Below are positions 35,552 through 43,039 of a stretch of 64,000 nucleotides of DNA, piece after piece. The position numbers were made by a program, and so were the translations under genes. The DNA comes from G965219965 sp965219965. GTDB lineage: Bacteria > Pseudomonadota > Alphaproteobacteria > RS24. Location: assembly GCA_965219965.1 (NCBI GenBank), contig OZ244796.1, forward strand, positions 1,054,001-1,118,000. Direction: 5' to 3'. Under the pieces are notes generated by a model. That model was not told the DNA's origin. It saw only the letters and a list, made by a program, of their open reading frames with translations, and did no database searches. Each line of letters begins with the position of its first letter. Position 1 is the first letter of the stretch.

Positions 35552-36091
35552 TTAAAAATTATATCCCGCCCCGCGCAACAAAGCCGCAACTTCATAAAGC
35601 GGCAAGCCGACCACATTAGAATAAGAGCCTTGCACTTGGCGCACAAATGCCGCCGCCCGCCCTTGAATCGCATAGCCACCTGCCTTGCCTTGCCATTCGC
35701 CACTATCAAGATAGGCTGAAATTTCTGTTTTGTTCAAGCGTTTGATGGCCACGCGGCTCATAACAAGGCGCACCGCTTGGCGACCATCGGCCTCTATCAA
35801 GCAAATGCCACTATAAACCCTATGGGCGCGGCCCGATAGGCATTGTAAGGCATTTTCCGCCTGTGCCGCGTTTTCGGCTTTGGGCAAAATACGCAAACCC
35901 GCCGCCACCACTGTATCGGCGGCTAAAACCAGCGCACCCTTGGCTTCCTTTTGCGCCGCCACAAAACGCGCTTTTTCCACTGCCAGCCGCCGCGCATAGG
36001 TCGAAGGGCGTTCGCGCTTTAAGGGGGTTTCATCAATATCGGGCGCGACCACGCGGTCGGGCGTCACCCCGATTTGCGCCAGCAAATCCAA
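35552..36091 (-). CDS. maf: Maf family nucleotide pyrophosphatase (start unclear)
   Basis: At least 179 residues. LVLAADTVV, GRAHRVYSGICLIE, YAIQGRAAAFV and GSYSNVVGLPL are the Maf blocks for hydrolysis of non-canonical nucleotides. The coordinates use the first standard start codon, TTG at 36091, but that omits the family's N-terminal LASGSPRR motif, which is present in frame just upstream (36092-36115). No ATG or GTG precedes it before an in-frame stop; only CTG 36115 or ATA 36133 would work, the latter overlapping the infA stop. A base change or indel there, or a rare start, must be assumed. Confidence 0.85.
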   Translation of the reverse strand: MDLLAQIGVTPDRVVAPDIDETPLKRERPSTYARRLAVEKARFVAAQKEAKGALVLAADTVVAAGLRILPKAENAAQAENALQCLSGRAHRVYSGICLIEADGRQAVRLVMSRVAIKRLNKTEISAYLDSGEWQGKAGGYAIQGRAAAFVRQVQGSYSNVVGLPLYEVAALLRGAGYNF

Positions 36092-36125
36092 GCGGCGCGG
36101 CGAGCCACTGGCCAGCCAAAATTGT

Positions 36126-36344
36126 TTATTTATAGCGATAGGTAATGCGTCCCTTGGTGAGATCGTAAGGTGTCATCTCAACCAGCACTTCATCTCCGGC
36201 CAGCACGCGAATACGGTTTTTTCGCATTTTGCCTGCCGTATGGGCGATAATTTCGTGGTCATTTTCCAATTTCACACGAAAAGTTGCATTGGGCAGCAGC
36301 TCAATCACCTTGCCGGGGAATTCCAGAAGCTCTTCTTTAGCCAT
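36126..36344 (-). CDS. infA: Translation initiation factor IF-1
   Basis: 72 residues, full length. FPGKVIELLPNATFRVKLEN and KMRKNRIRVLAGDEVLVEMT then YDLTKGRITYRYK are the conserved IF-1 OB-fold blocks. IF-1 binds the ribosomal A site during initiation. It precedes maf with the maf reading frame overlapping its end, the standard order in this class. Confidence 0.97.
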   Translation of the reverse strand: MAKEELLEFPGKVIELLPNATFRVKLENDHEIIAHTAGKMRKNRIRVLAGDEVLVEMTPYDLTKGRITYRYK

Positions 36345-36447
36345 ATAATTCAGCCATATATCTCACTTAACATTGCATTGGCGGGGAGAATGACCAGAAA
36401 TCCAGACAAAATCAAGCCTAAAGTGCAGTTTTTTCACGCCCTCCATA

Positions 36448-36972
36448 TCAGCCGCGCATATGTAGCACACATATCAGCGTAAAAAGCCGCCTTGCCGTGT
36501 CCCAATCCACCGCCACAGAGGGGGTAAGTTTTTCCTTCAACAGCTTTGCGCCTTCATCATGCAGGCTGCGGCGACCCATATCCATGGTTTCAATTTTCTC
36601 TGGCGTGGCCGAGCGTATGGCTTCATAATAATTTTCGCACAGCAAAAAATAATCCTTAATAATGCGCCGAAATGGGCGCAAGGAAATATCAAGCACGGCA
36701 ATTTCTTTATCCTGTTCATTGCTTATATTCAGCAAAATGCCTTTTTCCGTCACCGATAAGCGCACGCGATAACCGCCCGCCACATCGGGCGGGGCGGCTT
36801 TGGGAGCGAAATAATTTTCCTCCAAAAGGTCAAAAATCGCCACCCGACATTCATGTTGCACATTGGGGTGACGGGCAATGCGAGCGGCATTTTCAAGCGT
36901 GAGGTCTATAATTTTTTGCGTGCCATTAGGTGCGGGCGGTTCACCATTGGGCGGCGTGGATTTTGTCGGCAT
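36448..36972 (-). CDS. UPF0262 family protein
   Basis: 174 residues. IIDLTLENAARIARHPNVQH, VAIFDLLEENYFAP, LRPFRRIIKDYFLLCENYYE and MGRRSLHDEG then DTARRLFTLICVLHMRG match UPF0262, a family confined to Alphaproteobacteria as far as I know. Function is unknown. It begins 8 bases after the hisD stop with an AGGGTG Shine-Dalgarno. The 104 bases between it and infA hold no gene; in relatives a small phosphatase gene sometimes sits there. Confidence 0.9.
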   Translation of the reverse strand: MPTKSTPPNGEPPAPNGTQKIIDLTLENAARIARHPNVQHECRVAIFDLLEENYFAPKAAPPDVAGGYRVRLSVTEKGILLNISNEQDKEIAVLDISLRPFRRIIKDYFLLCENYYEAIRSATPEKIETMDMGRRSLHDEGAKLLKEKLTPSVAVDWDTARRLFTLICVLHMRG

Positions 36973-36980
36973 GGCGCACC

Positions 36981-38276
36981 CTATTTATTTAATCTGACCG
37001 ACACAGATTGTGCGTGCGCGTCTAGCCCTTCTTCTTCGGCCAGCTTAATCGCCGCTTTGCCGATTTTGGCCAGCGCGTCAGCGTCGCAACTCGTAATGGA
37101 ACTGCGTTTCATAAAATCAGGCACGGCGAGGCCAGAGGCAAAACGCGCCGTCCGCCCCGTAGGCAACACATGGTTCGTCCCGCCGACATAATCGCCAATA
37201 GCTTCGGGCGTGTGTCGCCCCATAAAAATCGCCCCCGCATTGGAAAATTTTTCCAACCATTTTTCCGGTGCGGCTACGGCCAGTTGCAAATGCTCTGGCG
37301 CAATTTGGTCAATCAAAGCGGGCGCGTCACGCTCAAGCGCGGCCACTTCTATCACCGCGCCAAAATCTTCCCACGAGGCACGCGCAATTTCAGCACGAGA
37401 CAAATTCGCCAGCCGCTTCTGCACAGCTTTGGCGACTTGATTACCAAAAGCTGCATCATCAATAATCAAAATAGCTTGCGCGGTTTTATCATGCTCGGCT
37501 TGAGCCAATAAATCCGCCGCCACCCAATCAGGGTCATTATCGCTATCGGCAATAATTAAAATTTCTGACGGGCCAGCGAGCATATCAATGCCGACTTGGC
37601 CGAAAACCTGCCTTTTCGCCGCCGCTACATAAGCATTGCCCGGGCCAACGACCATATCCACCGCCGCAATGCTCTGTGTGCCATAGGCCAAAGCGGCAAT
37701 GGCTTGCGCCCCGCCTATGCGGTAAATTTCATCTACCCCGACGCGCCGCGCCGCCGCCAACACAAGCGGGTTCAGCACCCCTTGCGGGGCTGGCACCGCC
37801 ATGACCAGCCGCTTCACGCCCGCAATTTTCGCCGGCAGCCCGTTCATTAAAACCGAAGACGGATAGCTCGCCGTCCCGCCCGGCACATAAAGCCCCGCCG
37901 CCGCTACAGGCGTCCAGCGATGGCCAAGCGTCACCCCCGCCGCATCTGTATAGCTGTCATCAGACGGCTTTTGACGGGCGTGAAAATCGCTAATGCGCTG
38001 AGCGGCCACATCCAGCGCGGCCAAACTTTCACCGCCGCATTGGCTTTCGGCGGCGGCTATTTCTTCCGCCGTCACGCGCAACTTATCGGGCGTGATATTC
38101 AACCCATCATATTGGGCGGTCAGCTCGCACAAAGCCGCATCGCCGCGCTCCCGAATAGCGGCGATAATTTCGCGCACGGCTTTGTCCACATCCATTTGCG
38201 CCCCGCGCTTGGCGGCCAAAAACGCATCAAATTTGGTGGCGAAATCCGTTTCACCCATAGCTAAACGCATAACCAT
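36981..38276 (-). CDS. hisD: Histidinol dehydrogenase
   Basis: 431 residues, usual length. YVPGGTASYPSSVLMNGLPA, RIGGAQAIAALAYGTQSI, MVVGPGNAYVAAAKRQVFG, AEHDKTAQA and APEHLQLA carry the zinc and catalytic Glu/His positions. It makes histidine from histidinol in two NAD-dependent steps. The first ATG, 38276, follows GGGG by 7 bases; ATG 38270 and 38258 are alternatives. It lies between DUF2948 and UPF0262 genes in the conserved run. Confidence 0.95.
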   Translation of the reverse strand: MVMRLAMGETDFATKFDAFLAAKRGAQMDVDKAVREIIAAIRERGDAALCELTAQYDGLNITPDKLRVTAEEIAAAESQCGGESLAALDVAAQRISDFHARQKPSDDSYTDAAGVTLGHRWTPVAAAGLYVPGGTASYPSSVLMNGLPAKIAGVKRLVMAVPAPQGVLNPLVLAAARRVGVDEIYRIGGAQAIAALAYGTQSIAAVDMVVGPGNAYVAAAKRQVFGQVGIDMLAGPSEILIIADSDNDPDWVAADLLAQAEHDKTAQAILIIDDAAFGNQVAKAVQKRLANLSRAEIARASWEDFGAVIEVAALERDAPALIDQIAPEHLQLAVAAPEKWLEKFSNAGAIFMGRHTPEAIGDYVGGTNHVLPTGRTARFASGLAVPDFMKRSSITSCDADALAKIGKAAIKLAEEEGLDAHAQSVSVRLNK

Positions 38277-38315
38277 CGCAAACCCCGTCCTTTATGCCGC
38301 TATCCCTCATATCTT

Positions 38316-38771
38316 TCATGTGCCTTCATGGCGCGGCGTGGATTTTGCCGCCCAAGGGGCGGTGACATCTTGCATTACCACATTCACCCCTTCAACTGAC
38401 AGCAATAATTCAGCTTGGGCGGAAAATATAAAACGAATATGGCTCTGCCCCGCCTGTTTTGCGCCCGCCTTTTCTGCCGCCTCAACCATAATGGCCAGCA
38501 AAGATAAAGCCGTTTTGCTTTTTTGCGGTATATTTTTCATCCGCACCCCCAGCACCGAATGAATATGCATACCCGTCCGCACCCGTTCGGGCTTGGCTTT
38601 GCCCTTATCCTGCTTTTCCCAACAAAAGCGGTTGAGCATAAGCGCGAATAAATGCCGCTTTTTATCCCAGACCATATCGGCCGGACAGGTAATGCCATCT
38701 TGCACCATAGCCGAGACTACCGCCATATCTTCTGCGTCTTGGGCGAGCAAATGCAAAGCGGGGCGGGTCAT
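38316..38771 (-). CDS. DUF2948 family protein
   Basis: 151 residues. LHLLAQDAEDMAVVSAMVQD, KKRHLFALMLNRFCWE, GMHIHSVLGVRMKNIP and FSAQAELLLSVEGVNVVMQD fit DUF2948, an alphaproteobacterial family of unknown function always found near murA and hisD. ATG 38771 shares TGATG with the murA stop, indicating coupling. No membrane segment or known motif is visible. Confidence 0.88.
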   Translation of the reverse strand: MTRPALHLLAQDAEDMAVVSAMVQDGITCPADMVWDKKRHLFALMLNRFCWEKQDKGKAKPERVRTGMHIHSVLGVRMKNIPQKSKTALSLLAIMVEAAEKAGAKQAGQSHIRFIFSAQAELLLSVEGVNVVMQDVTAPWAAKSTPRHEGT

Positions 38772-40048
38772 CACACTTCTTCCCGCCAAATAGACGCGCC
38801 GCAAGCGGACAGTTTTTCTTCTAGCCTTTCATAGCCGCGATCCAGATGATAAACGCGATTGATAACCGTTTGCCCTTTGGCGATAAGCCCCGCAATTACC
38901 AGCGTCACCGAAGCGCGTAAATCTGTGGCCATAAGCGGTGCGCCATGCAGTTCTGGCACGCCCGTCACAGTCGCCGTGTCGCCATGCAAACTAATTTGCG
39001 CCCCCAGCCGCACCAATTCTTGCACATGCATGAAGCGGTTTTCAAAAATCGTCTCACATATATGGCTCACCCCATCGGCAATGCTCATCAGTCCCATAAA
39101 GGGGGCTTGCAAATCAGTGGGAAAGCCCGGATAGGCTTGCGTCACAATATCGGTCGGGCGTGGGCGTGGGCGGGTCATCGCAATATGCACCCCGCCTTTG
39201 ACCTCGCGCAAAACCGCACCAGCATTTTCCAAAGCTGGAGCCAATGCGCCGAGCAAAGCCAAATCCGCCCCTTGCAACGTAACATCGCCCTGCGTCGCCG
39301 CCACCGCACAAGCATACGCGCCCGCTTCAATGCGGTCGGGCGAGACGCGGTAGCTTGCGCCCGATAATTTTTCCACGCCGCGAATGGTCATTTTGCGCGT
39401 GCCTAGCCCATCAATTTCCGCGCCCATAGCTTGCAAACATTGGCCGACATCCACCACTTCTGGCTCGCACGCCGCATTGGTAATCAGCGTTTCGCCTTCG
39501 GCTAAAGTCGCCGCCATCATCACCATATGGGTGACGCCGACCGACACAAAAGGCAATGCCACTCGCGCCCCGCGCAATCTTTTTTGTTGCGGCGTATGGG
39601 CGCAAACATAGCCATCTACCACTTCAATTTCCGCGCCCATTTGCGTCAATGCTTTGAGATAAAGATTCACGGGCCTTGTCCCTATCGCACAGCCGCCCGG
39701 CAGGGAAACTTTAGCCTGCCCGCAACGCGCCAACAAAGGGCCAAGCACCCAAAAGCTCGCCCGCATTTTTGACACTAATTCATAAGGCGCGGTGGTCGCT
39801 TTTATATCCGCCGCATGCAGTGCCATGCCCGCTTCGCCCTCATTGTCGCAAAGCGTAATATCCGCGCCCAAAGCGTTCAGCACTTCGGCCAAAATATGCG
39901 TATCGGCCAAGCGCGGCGTGGCATGCAAATGCAATTTTTCATCGGTCAGCAGGCTGGCCACCATAAGCGGCAGCACCGCATTTTTTGACCCGCTTATGGG
40001 CAAGTCGCCCTTTAGGGTGCGCCCGCCTTCAATGATGATTTTATCCAT
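38771..40048 (-). CDS. murA: UDP-N-acetylglucosamine 1-carboxyvinyltransferase
   Basis: 425 residues. The active-site Cys is in LPGGCAIGTRPV (Cys120), the Lys of SGSKNAVLP (Lys22) is present, and the inside-out alpha/beta barrel repeats are recognisable (GGVHIAMTRPRP, AYPGFPTDLQAPFM). It catalyses the first committed step of peptidoglycan synthesis and is the fosfomycin target; the Cys suggests a sensitive type. It follows a 48-residue basic protein by 13 bases. Confidence 0.96.
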   Translation of the reverse strand: MDKIIIEGGRTLKGDLPISGSKNAVLPLMVASLLTDEKLHLHATPRLADTHILAEVLNALGADITLCDNEGEAGMALHAADIKATTAPYELVSKMRASFWVLGPLLARCGQAKVSLPGGCAIGTRPVNLYLKALTQMGAEIEVVDGYVCAHTPQQKRLRGARVALPFVSVGVTHMVMMAATLAEGETLITNAACEPEVVDVGQCLQAMGAEIDGLGTRKMTIRGVEKLSGASYRVSPDRIEAGAYACAVAATQGDVTLQGADLALLGALAPALENAGAVLREVKGGVHIAMTRPRPRPTDIVTQAYPGFPTDLQAPFMGLMSIADGVSHICETIFENRFMHVQELVRLGAQISLHGDTATVTGVPELHGAPLMATDLRASVTLVIAGLIAKGQTVINRVYHLDRGYERLEEKLSACGASIWREEV

Positions 40049-40061
40049 GCCGCCCGCTTCC

Positions 40062-40208
40062 CTAAAGCGCAGAGGGCTTAGGCGGTTTTTTCGCCGCCTG
40101 CCCGCCTGCCTTGCGGCGTTTGAGATTATCGCGCAAAGCCACGCGCAAACGTTCCTGCCGCGCTTGCGATTTTATTTTGGCTGAATCATTTTGCTTGCGC
40201 CCGCCCAT
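40062..40208 (-). CDS. Small basic protein, 48 residues
   Basis: The sequence is mostly Lys/Arg/Gln/Ala with the core RLRVALRDNLKRRKAGGQA. Short proteins of the pattern LAAALRxNLKRRKAQ occur next to murA in other alphaproteobacteria as hypothetical proteins. ATG 40208 has AGGGGGCG just upstream. It probably heads the murA-yacG run. Role unknown; the charge suggests nucleic-acid or ribosome contact, which is a guess. Confidence 0.65.
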   Translation of the reverse strand: MGGRKQNDSAKIKSQARQERLRVALRDNLKRRKAGGQAAKKPPKPSAL

Positions 40209-40224
40209 CACGCCCCCTATTGCA

Positions 40225-40626
40225 CTAAATGCCCTTACCCGATGAAAGAAGATATTTTTTACATTTTCTTGGAGTGCGGTCAGACCTATCAACCCCATTG
40301 ATAATACGCAAAAGGGTTTGGGCATTCATTCTTTCCCGCTTTTGAATGATGCCTTGATTGATTCCATTTTCTAATTTCTTACAGCTCATAATTTCAGATT
40401 TTCTATAAAGGATGTAAGACTCATGGCGTATAAAAGGGTGGTCACTGATTCCTAATTTTGTCGTTGAATCGCAAAGATTGCCCGTCCAACTGGCTACTGG
40501 AACCAATAAAAAACAATTTTTGGGGCATAAATCATTGCAAATTATAAAAAGGTGTTTTTTATCAGGGTCGTGTGTCGTTCCCGACAGTATGAGAAGCGTA
40601 TCGCCTTTGCTGAGCATTTTTATCAA
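40225..40626 (-). CDS. SH3-fold (PemK/MazF-like) toxin of a Panacea toxin-antitoxin pair
   Basis: 133 residues. The pattern GDTLLILSG then HLFIICNDLCPKNCFLLVPV and a later RHESYILYRKSEIM, IIQKRERMNAQTLLRII fits the small beta-barrel of PemK/MazF-type toxins, usually mRNA endonucleases, though it diverges in detail. It overlaps the upstream Panacea gene by 4 bases, antitoxin first, the usual order for such pairs. Target and activity are inferred. Codon use looks more A+T-rich than in neighbouring murA, hinting at acquisition. Confidence 0.65.
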   Translation of the reverse strand: MIKMLSKGDTLLILSGTTHDPDKKHLFIICNDLCPKNCFLLVPVASWTGNLCDSTTKLGISDHPFIRHESYILYRKSEIMSCKKLENGINQGIIQKRERMNAQTLLRIINGVDRSDRTPRKCKKYLLSSGKGI

Positions 40627-41183
40627 TCTTCAAGATTGGAAATGACTTCATCACATGCTGCAAAACTCTTCATATTTGACGCTACATCTACACAATTCTC
40701 TACCCCCACAGACCGCAAAATGCGTTCAATGGGAATAAGAGTAGAACTGCTACCAGGATCTTCCCATTCTGGCACATTGTTTGGGTCATGTGTCCAATTC
40801 CGCAATTCCCATTCATTCATGCCGCCAAATTTTTCCCAGACCTTATCAAGACATTTAATTTCAAAATCGCTTAATTCGTCCCAATCTTCATCATCGCTAT
40901 ATTTTGCACATATTTGATGATTGGCTCTATCATCAAGATACGCACTCCACCCTTCGGGGCATTGCTTGTAACCTTCTATATAATCGCGTGTTGTGGAATT
41001 CACCGGACCGTGCGGCATGGATACCCTATCTTCGTCCAATATAGGAAAGCCAGAATCGGCTATGCTCTGCCTATCAGCAAGATAGACGAGCTTGATGGCC
41101 TTTAAGACAGGTAAAGTATCATTGTCGGTTTTAGAGGCAAAATACGCGATAACTTGCGCCGCTTTTCTAGGATTGTAACCCAT
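40623..41183 (-). CDS. Panacea (DUF4065/SocA-like) domain antitoxin
   Basis: 186 residues. AAQVIAYFASKTDNDTLPVL then KAIKLVYLADRQSIADSGFP and DRVSMPHGPVNSTTRDYIEG are the Panacea blocks: helical start, KLVYLA, and the PHGPV turn. Panacea proteins neutralise many unrelated toxins; Caulobacter SocA is a member and acts as a ClpXP adaptor. The following gene encodes a small toxin-like protein with a 4-base overlap. The acidic middle (KYSDDEDWDELSDFE) may contact the toxin. The start has no clear Shine-Dalgarno. Confidence 0.8.
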   Translation of the reverse strand: MGYNPRKAAQVIAYFASKTDNDTLPVLKAIKLVYLADRQSIADSGFPILDEDRVSMPHGPVNSTTRDYIEGYKQCPEGWSAYLDDRANHQICAKYSDDEDWDELSDFEIKCLDKVWEKFGGMNEWELRNWTHDPNNVPEWEDPGSSSTLIPIERILRSVGVENCVDVASNMKSFAACDEVISNLED

Positions 41184-41341
41184 CGCTTCTACCTCATCTT
41201 AGAAACTGCTCAGAAACCACTTGGCCGTCTGCGACCACCAGCAACGCACACAGAATAGCATAATTGCCAAATGGGGGGTTAATTTTATATTGTTCGGGCT
41301 GACCCCTTAAAAAATGCGAGAAACCTGCCATCGCCAAGCCA

Positions 41342-41926
41342 TTAGCGTTGGAAATCCACCACGAGGCCGAGCATGAGGCGGTCTAAATCATCGCCTTCCA
41401 CGCTGGCGGGGCTGAAATCAAGCCGCAAGGACTGGCCTTGAGACAAAGCATAATCCACGCCCACGCCGTAGAAAAAGCCATTTTCATCGGCCTCTAACCC
41501 GCCATGTTGCGCGGTTTCGGCGTGATACAGCCCGACGCGCAAATAGGGCGAAATGGGCGAGTCAAAGCGCATATGGGTTAGCCCGCTCAGCTCCACCATG
41601 CTCACTTCGGATTTTTCGCCATTGCTGGCGGTGTAATCATTGGCATCTGTATAGCCCAGCTCAAGGCTGACCGTATCATTGAAAGAATAGCCGCCGCCGA
41701 GATAATAGCCACTGCCTTCTTCTTCATAATTATTGAGGTCGCCCGCAAATTCAAAATCGCTTTGTAGCACCGCGCCGACGGTCAGATATTTGCGGCTTTG
41801 GTTTTCTTCTTGCGCCGCAACGGGTGACGCCAGCCCCAAAAGCGATGCCAATGAAAACACGGCACATATCAGCGCGAATTGAAGCGCAAATTGAAATATT
41901 GTAAATTGAAACCTGTCGCCCCTCAT
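41342..41926 (-). CDS. Outer-membrane beta-barrel protein (OmpW/opacity type)
   Basis: 194 residues. An N-terminal basic and hydrophobic leader ends near ASPVAAQ. Alternating strands follow: YLTVGAVLQSDFEF, SGYYLGGGYSFNDTVSLELGY, YLRVGLYHAE and FFYGVGVDYALSQGQSLRLDF. It ends LGLVVDFQR, not in the usual aromatic residue. Probably an eight-strand barrel of unknown role. The leader is long; a later start within it is possible but no ATG is present. It stands alone between the toxin pair and nrdB. Confidence 0.75.
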   Translation of the reverse strand: MRGDRFQFTIFQFALQFALICAVFSLASLLGLASPVAAQEENQSRKYLTVGAVLQSDFEFAGDLNNYEEEGSGYYLGGGYSFNDTVSLELGYTDANDYTASNGEKSEVSMVELSGLTHMRFDSPISPYLRVGLYHAETAQHGGLEADENGFFYGVGVDYALSQGQSLRLDFSPASVEGDDLDRLMLGLVVDFQR

Positions 41927-42044
41927 ATCGCCCTCTCAGCTCACCTTCTTAGACCCTTCAAGTCAAACACAGATTAGCCGATAGGGGCCGATATGTCAAA
42001 ATGTTAGCGGTTGCCAAAAAGCAACACTCGGCCTTATTCAAATC

Positions 42045-43004
42045 CTATTCAAACGCCTCATCCCAAGAGCCTTGCGTGGCGGCTTTGGTATATTCGGTTG
42101 CGCGGCCTTCAAAAAAGTTCATATGTTCAATACCATTGAGCATTTCATCCATCCATGGCAGGGGATTTTTCGGCACATCATAAATTGGCTCCAGCCCTAA
42201 TTGCAACAGCCGCCGATTGCCAATAAAGCGTATATAGGCTTTGACATCTTCCGGCTCCAGCCCTTCCACCCCGCCCATTTCAAAGGCCAAATCAATAAAC
42301 GCATCTTCATGCGTCACCACTGTTTCGCAGGCTTTATATAAATCTTGGCGCAGTTCTTCATTCCAAATTTCGGGATTTTCTTCAATAAAGGTGCGGAAGA
42401 GTTGAATGGTGGAATTGGTGTGCAGGGTTTCGTCCCGCGCCGACCAAGTAACAATCTGCCCCATGCCTTTCATTTTATTAAAGCGCGGGAAGTTGAGCAA
42501 AATCGCAAAGCTGGCAAAAAGCTGTAAGCCTTCGGTAAAGCCGCCAAAAACAGCCAGTGTTTTGGCAATATCGGCTTTGGTTTCTACGCCCCATTCCTGC
42601 ATATAGTCATATTTGTCTTTCATCTCGCCATATTTCATGAACGCTTCATATTCCAATTCGGGCATACCGATTGTGTCAAGCAAATGCGAATAGGCGGCAA
42701 TGTGAATGGTTTCCATATTAGAAAACGCCGCCAGCATCATTTGCACTTCGGTGGGTTTGAACACTTGGCTGTAATGTTTCATATAGCAATTATTCACTTC
42801 CACATCGGCTTGGACAAAAAAGCGGAAAATTTGCGTGAGCAAATTGCGTTCATTGGGTTCTAGCTTTTTGTGCCAATCTTTGACATCTTCGGCCAGCGGC
42901 ACTTCCTCTGGCAACCAGTGAATCCGCTGTTGGGTCAGCCATGCGTCATAGGCCCAAGGGTAGCGAAAGGGTTTGTAAACAATGCGTTCTTCCAGCAAAG
43001 ACAT
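42045..43004 (-). CDS. nrdB: Ribonucleotide reductase class I, beta subunit
   Basis: 319 residues. The second-helix block NMETIHIAAYSHLLDTIG holds Glu and His metal ligands and, four residues after His, the Tyr that carries the radical in class Ia enzymes. WSARDETLHTNS and the late helix supply the other ligands. The C-terminal acidic tail (GSWDEAFE) would dock on NrdA. It provides the diferric tyrosyl radical for deoxynucleotide synthesis. It lies 35 bases after nrdA and shares its promoter. Confidence 0.95.
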   Translation of the reverse strand: MSLLEERIVYKPFRYPWAYDAWLTQQRIHWLPEEVPLAEDVKDWHKKLEPNERNLLTQIFRFFVQADVEVNNCYMKHYSQVFKPTEVQMMLAAFSNMETIHIAAYSHLLDTIGMPELEYEAFMKYGEMKDKYDYMQEWGVETKADIAKTLAVFGGFTEGLQLFASFAILLNFPRFNKMKGMGQIVTWSARDETLHTNSTIQLFRTFIEENPEIWNEELRQDLYKACETVVTHEDAFIDLAFEMGGVEGLEPEDVKAYIRFIGNRRLLQLGLEPIYDVPKNPLPWMDEMLNGIEHMNFFEGRATEYTKAATQGSWDEAFE

Positions 43005-43039
43005 TTAATCAATCCTATTCATGATTACTGACACGACAT

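Noticed and set aside
36448..36972. Toxin or signalling role for the UPF0262 gene
   Set aside because: The sequence matches a conserved family in its standard location; nothing supports a special role.
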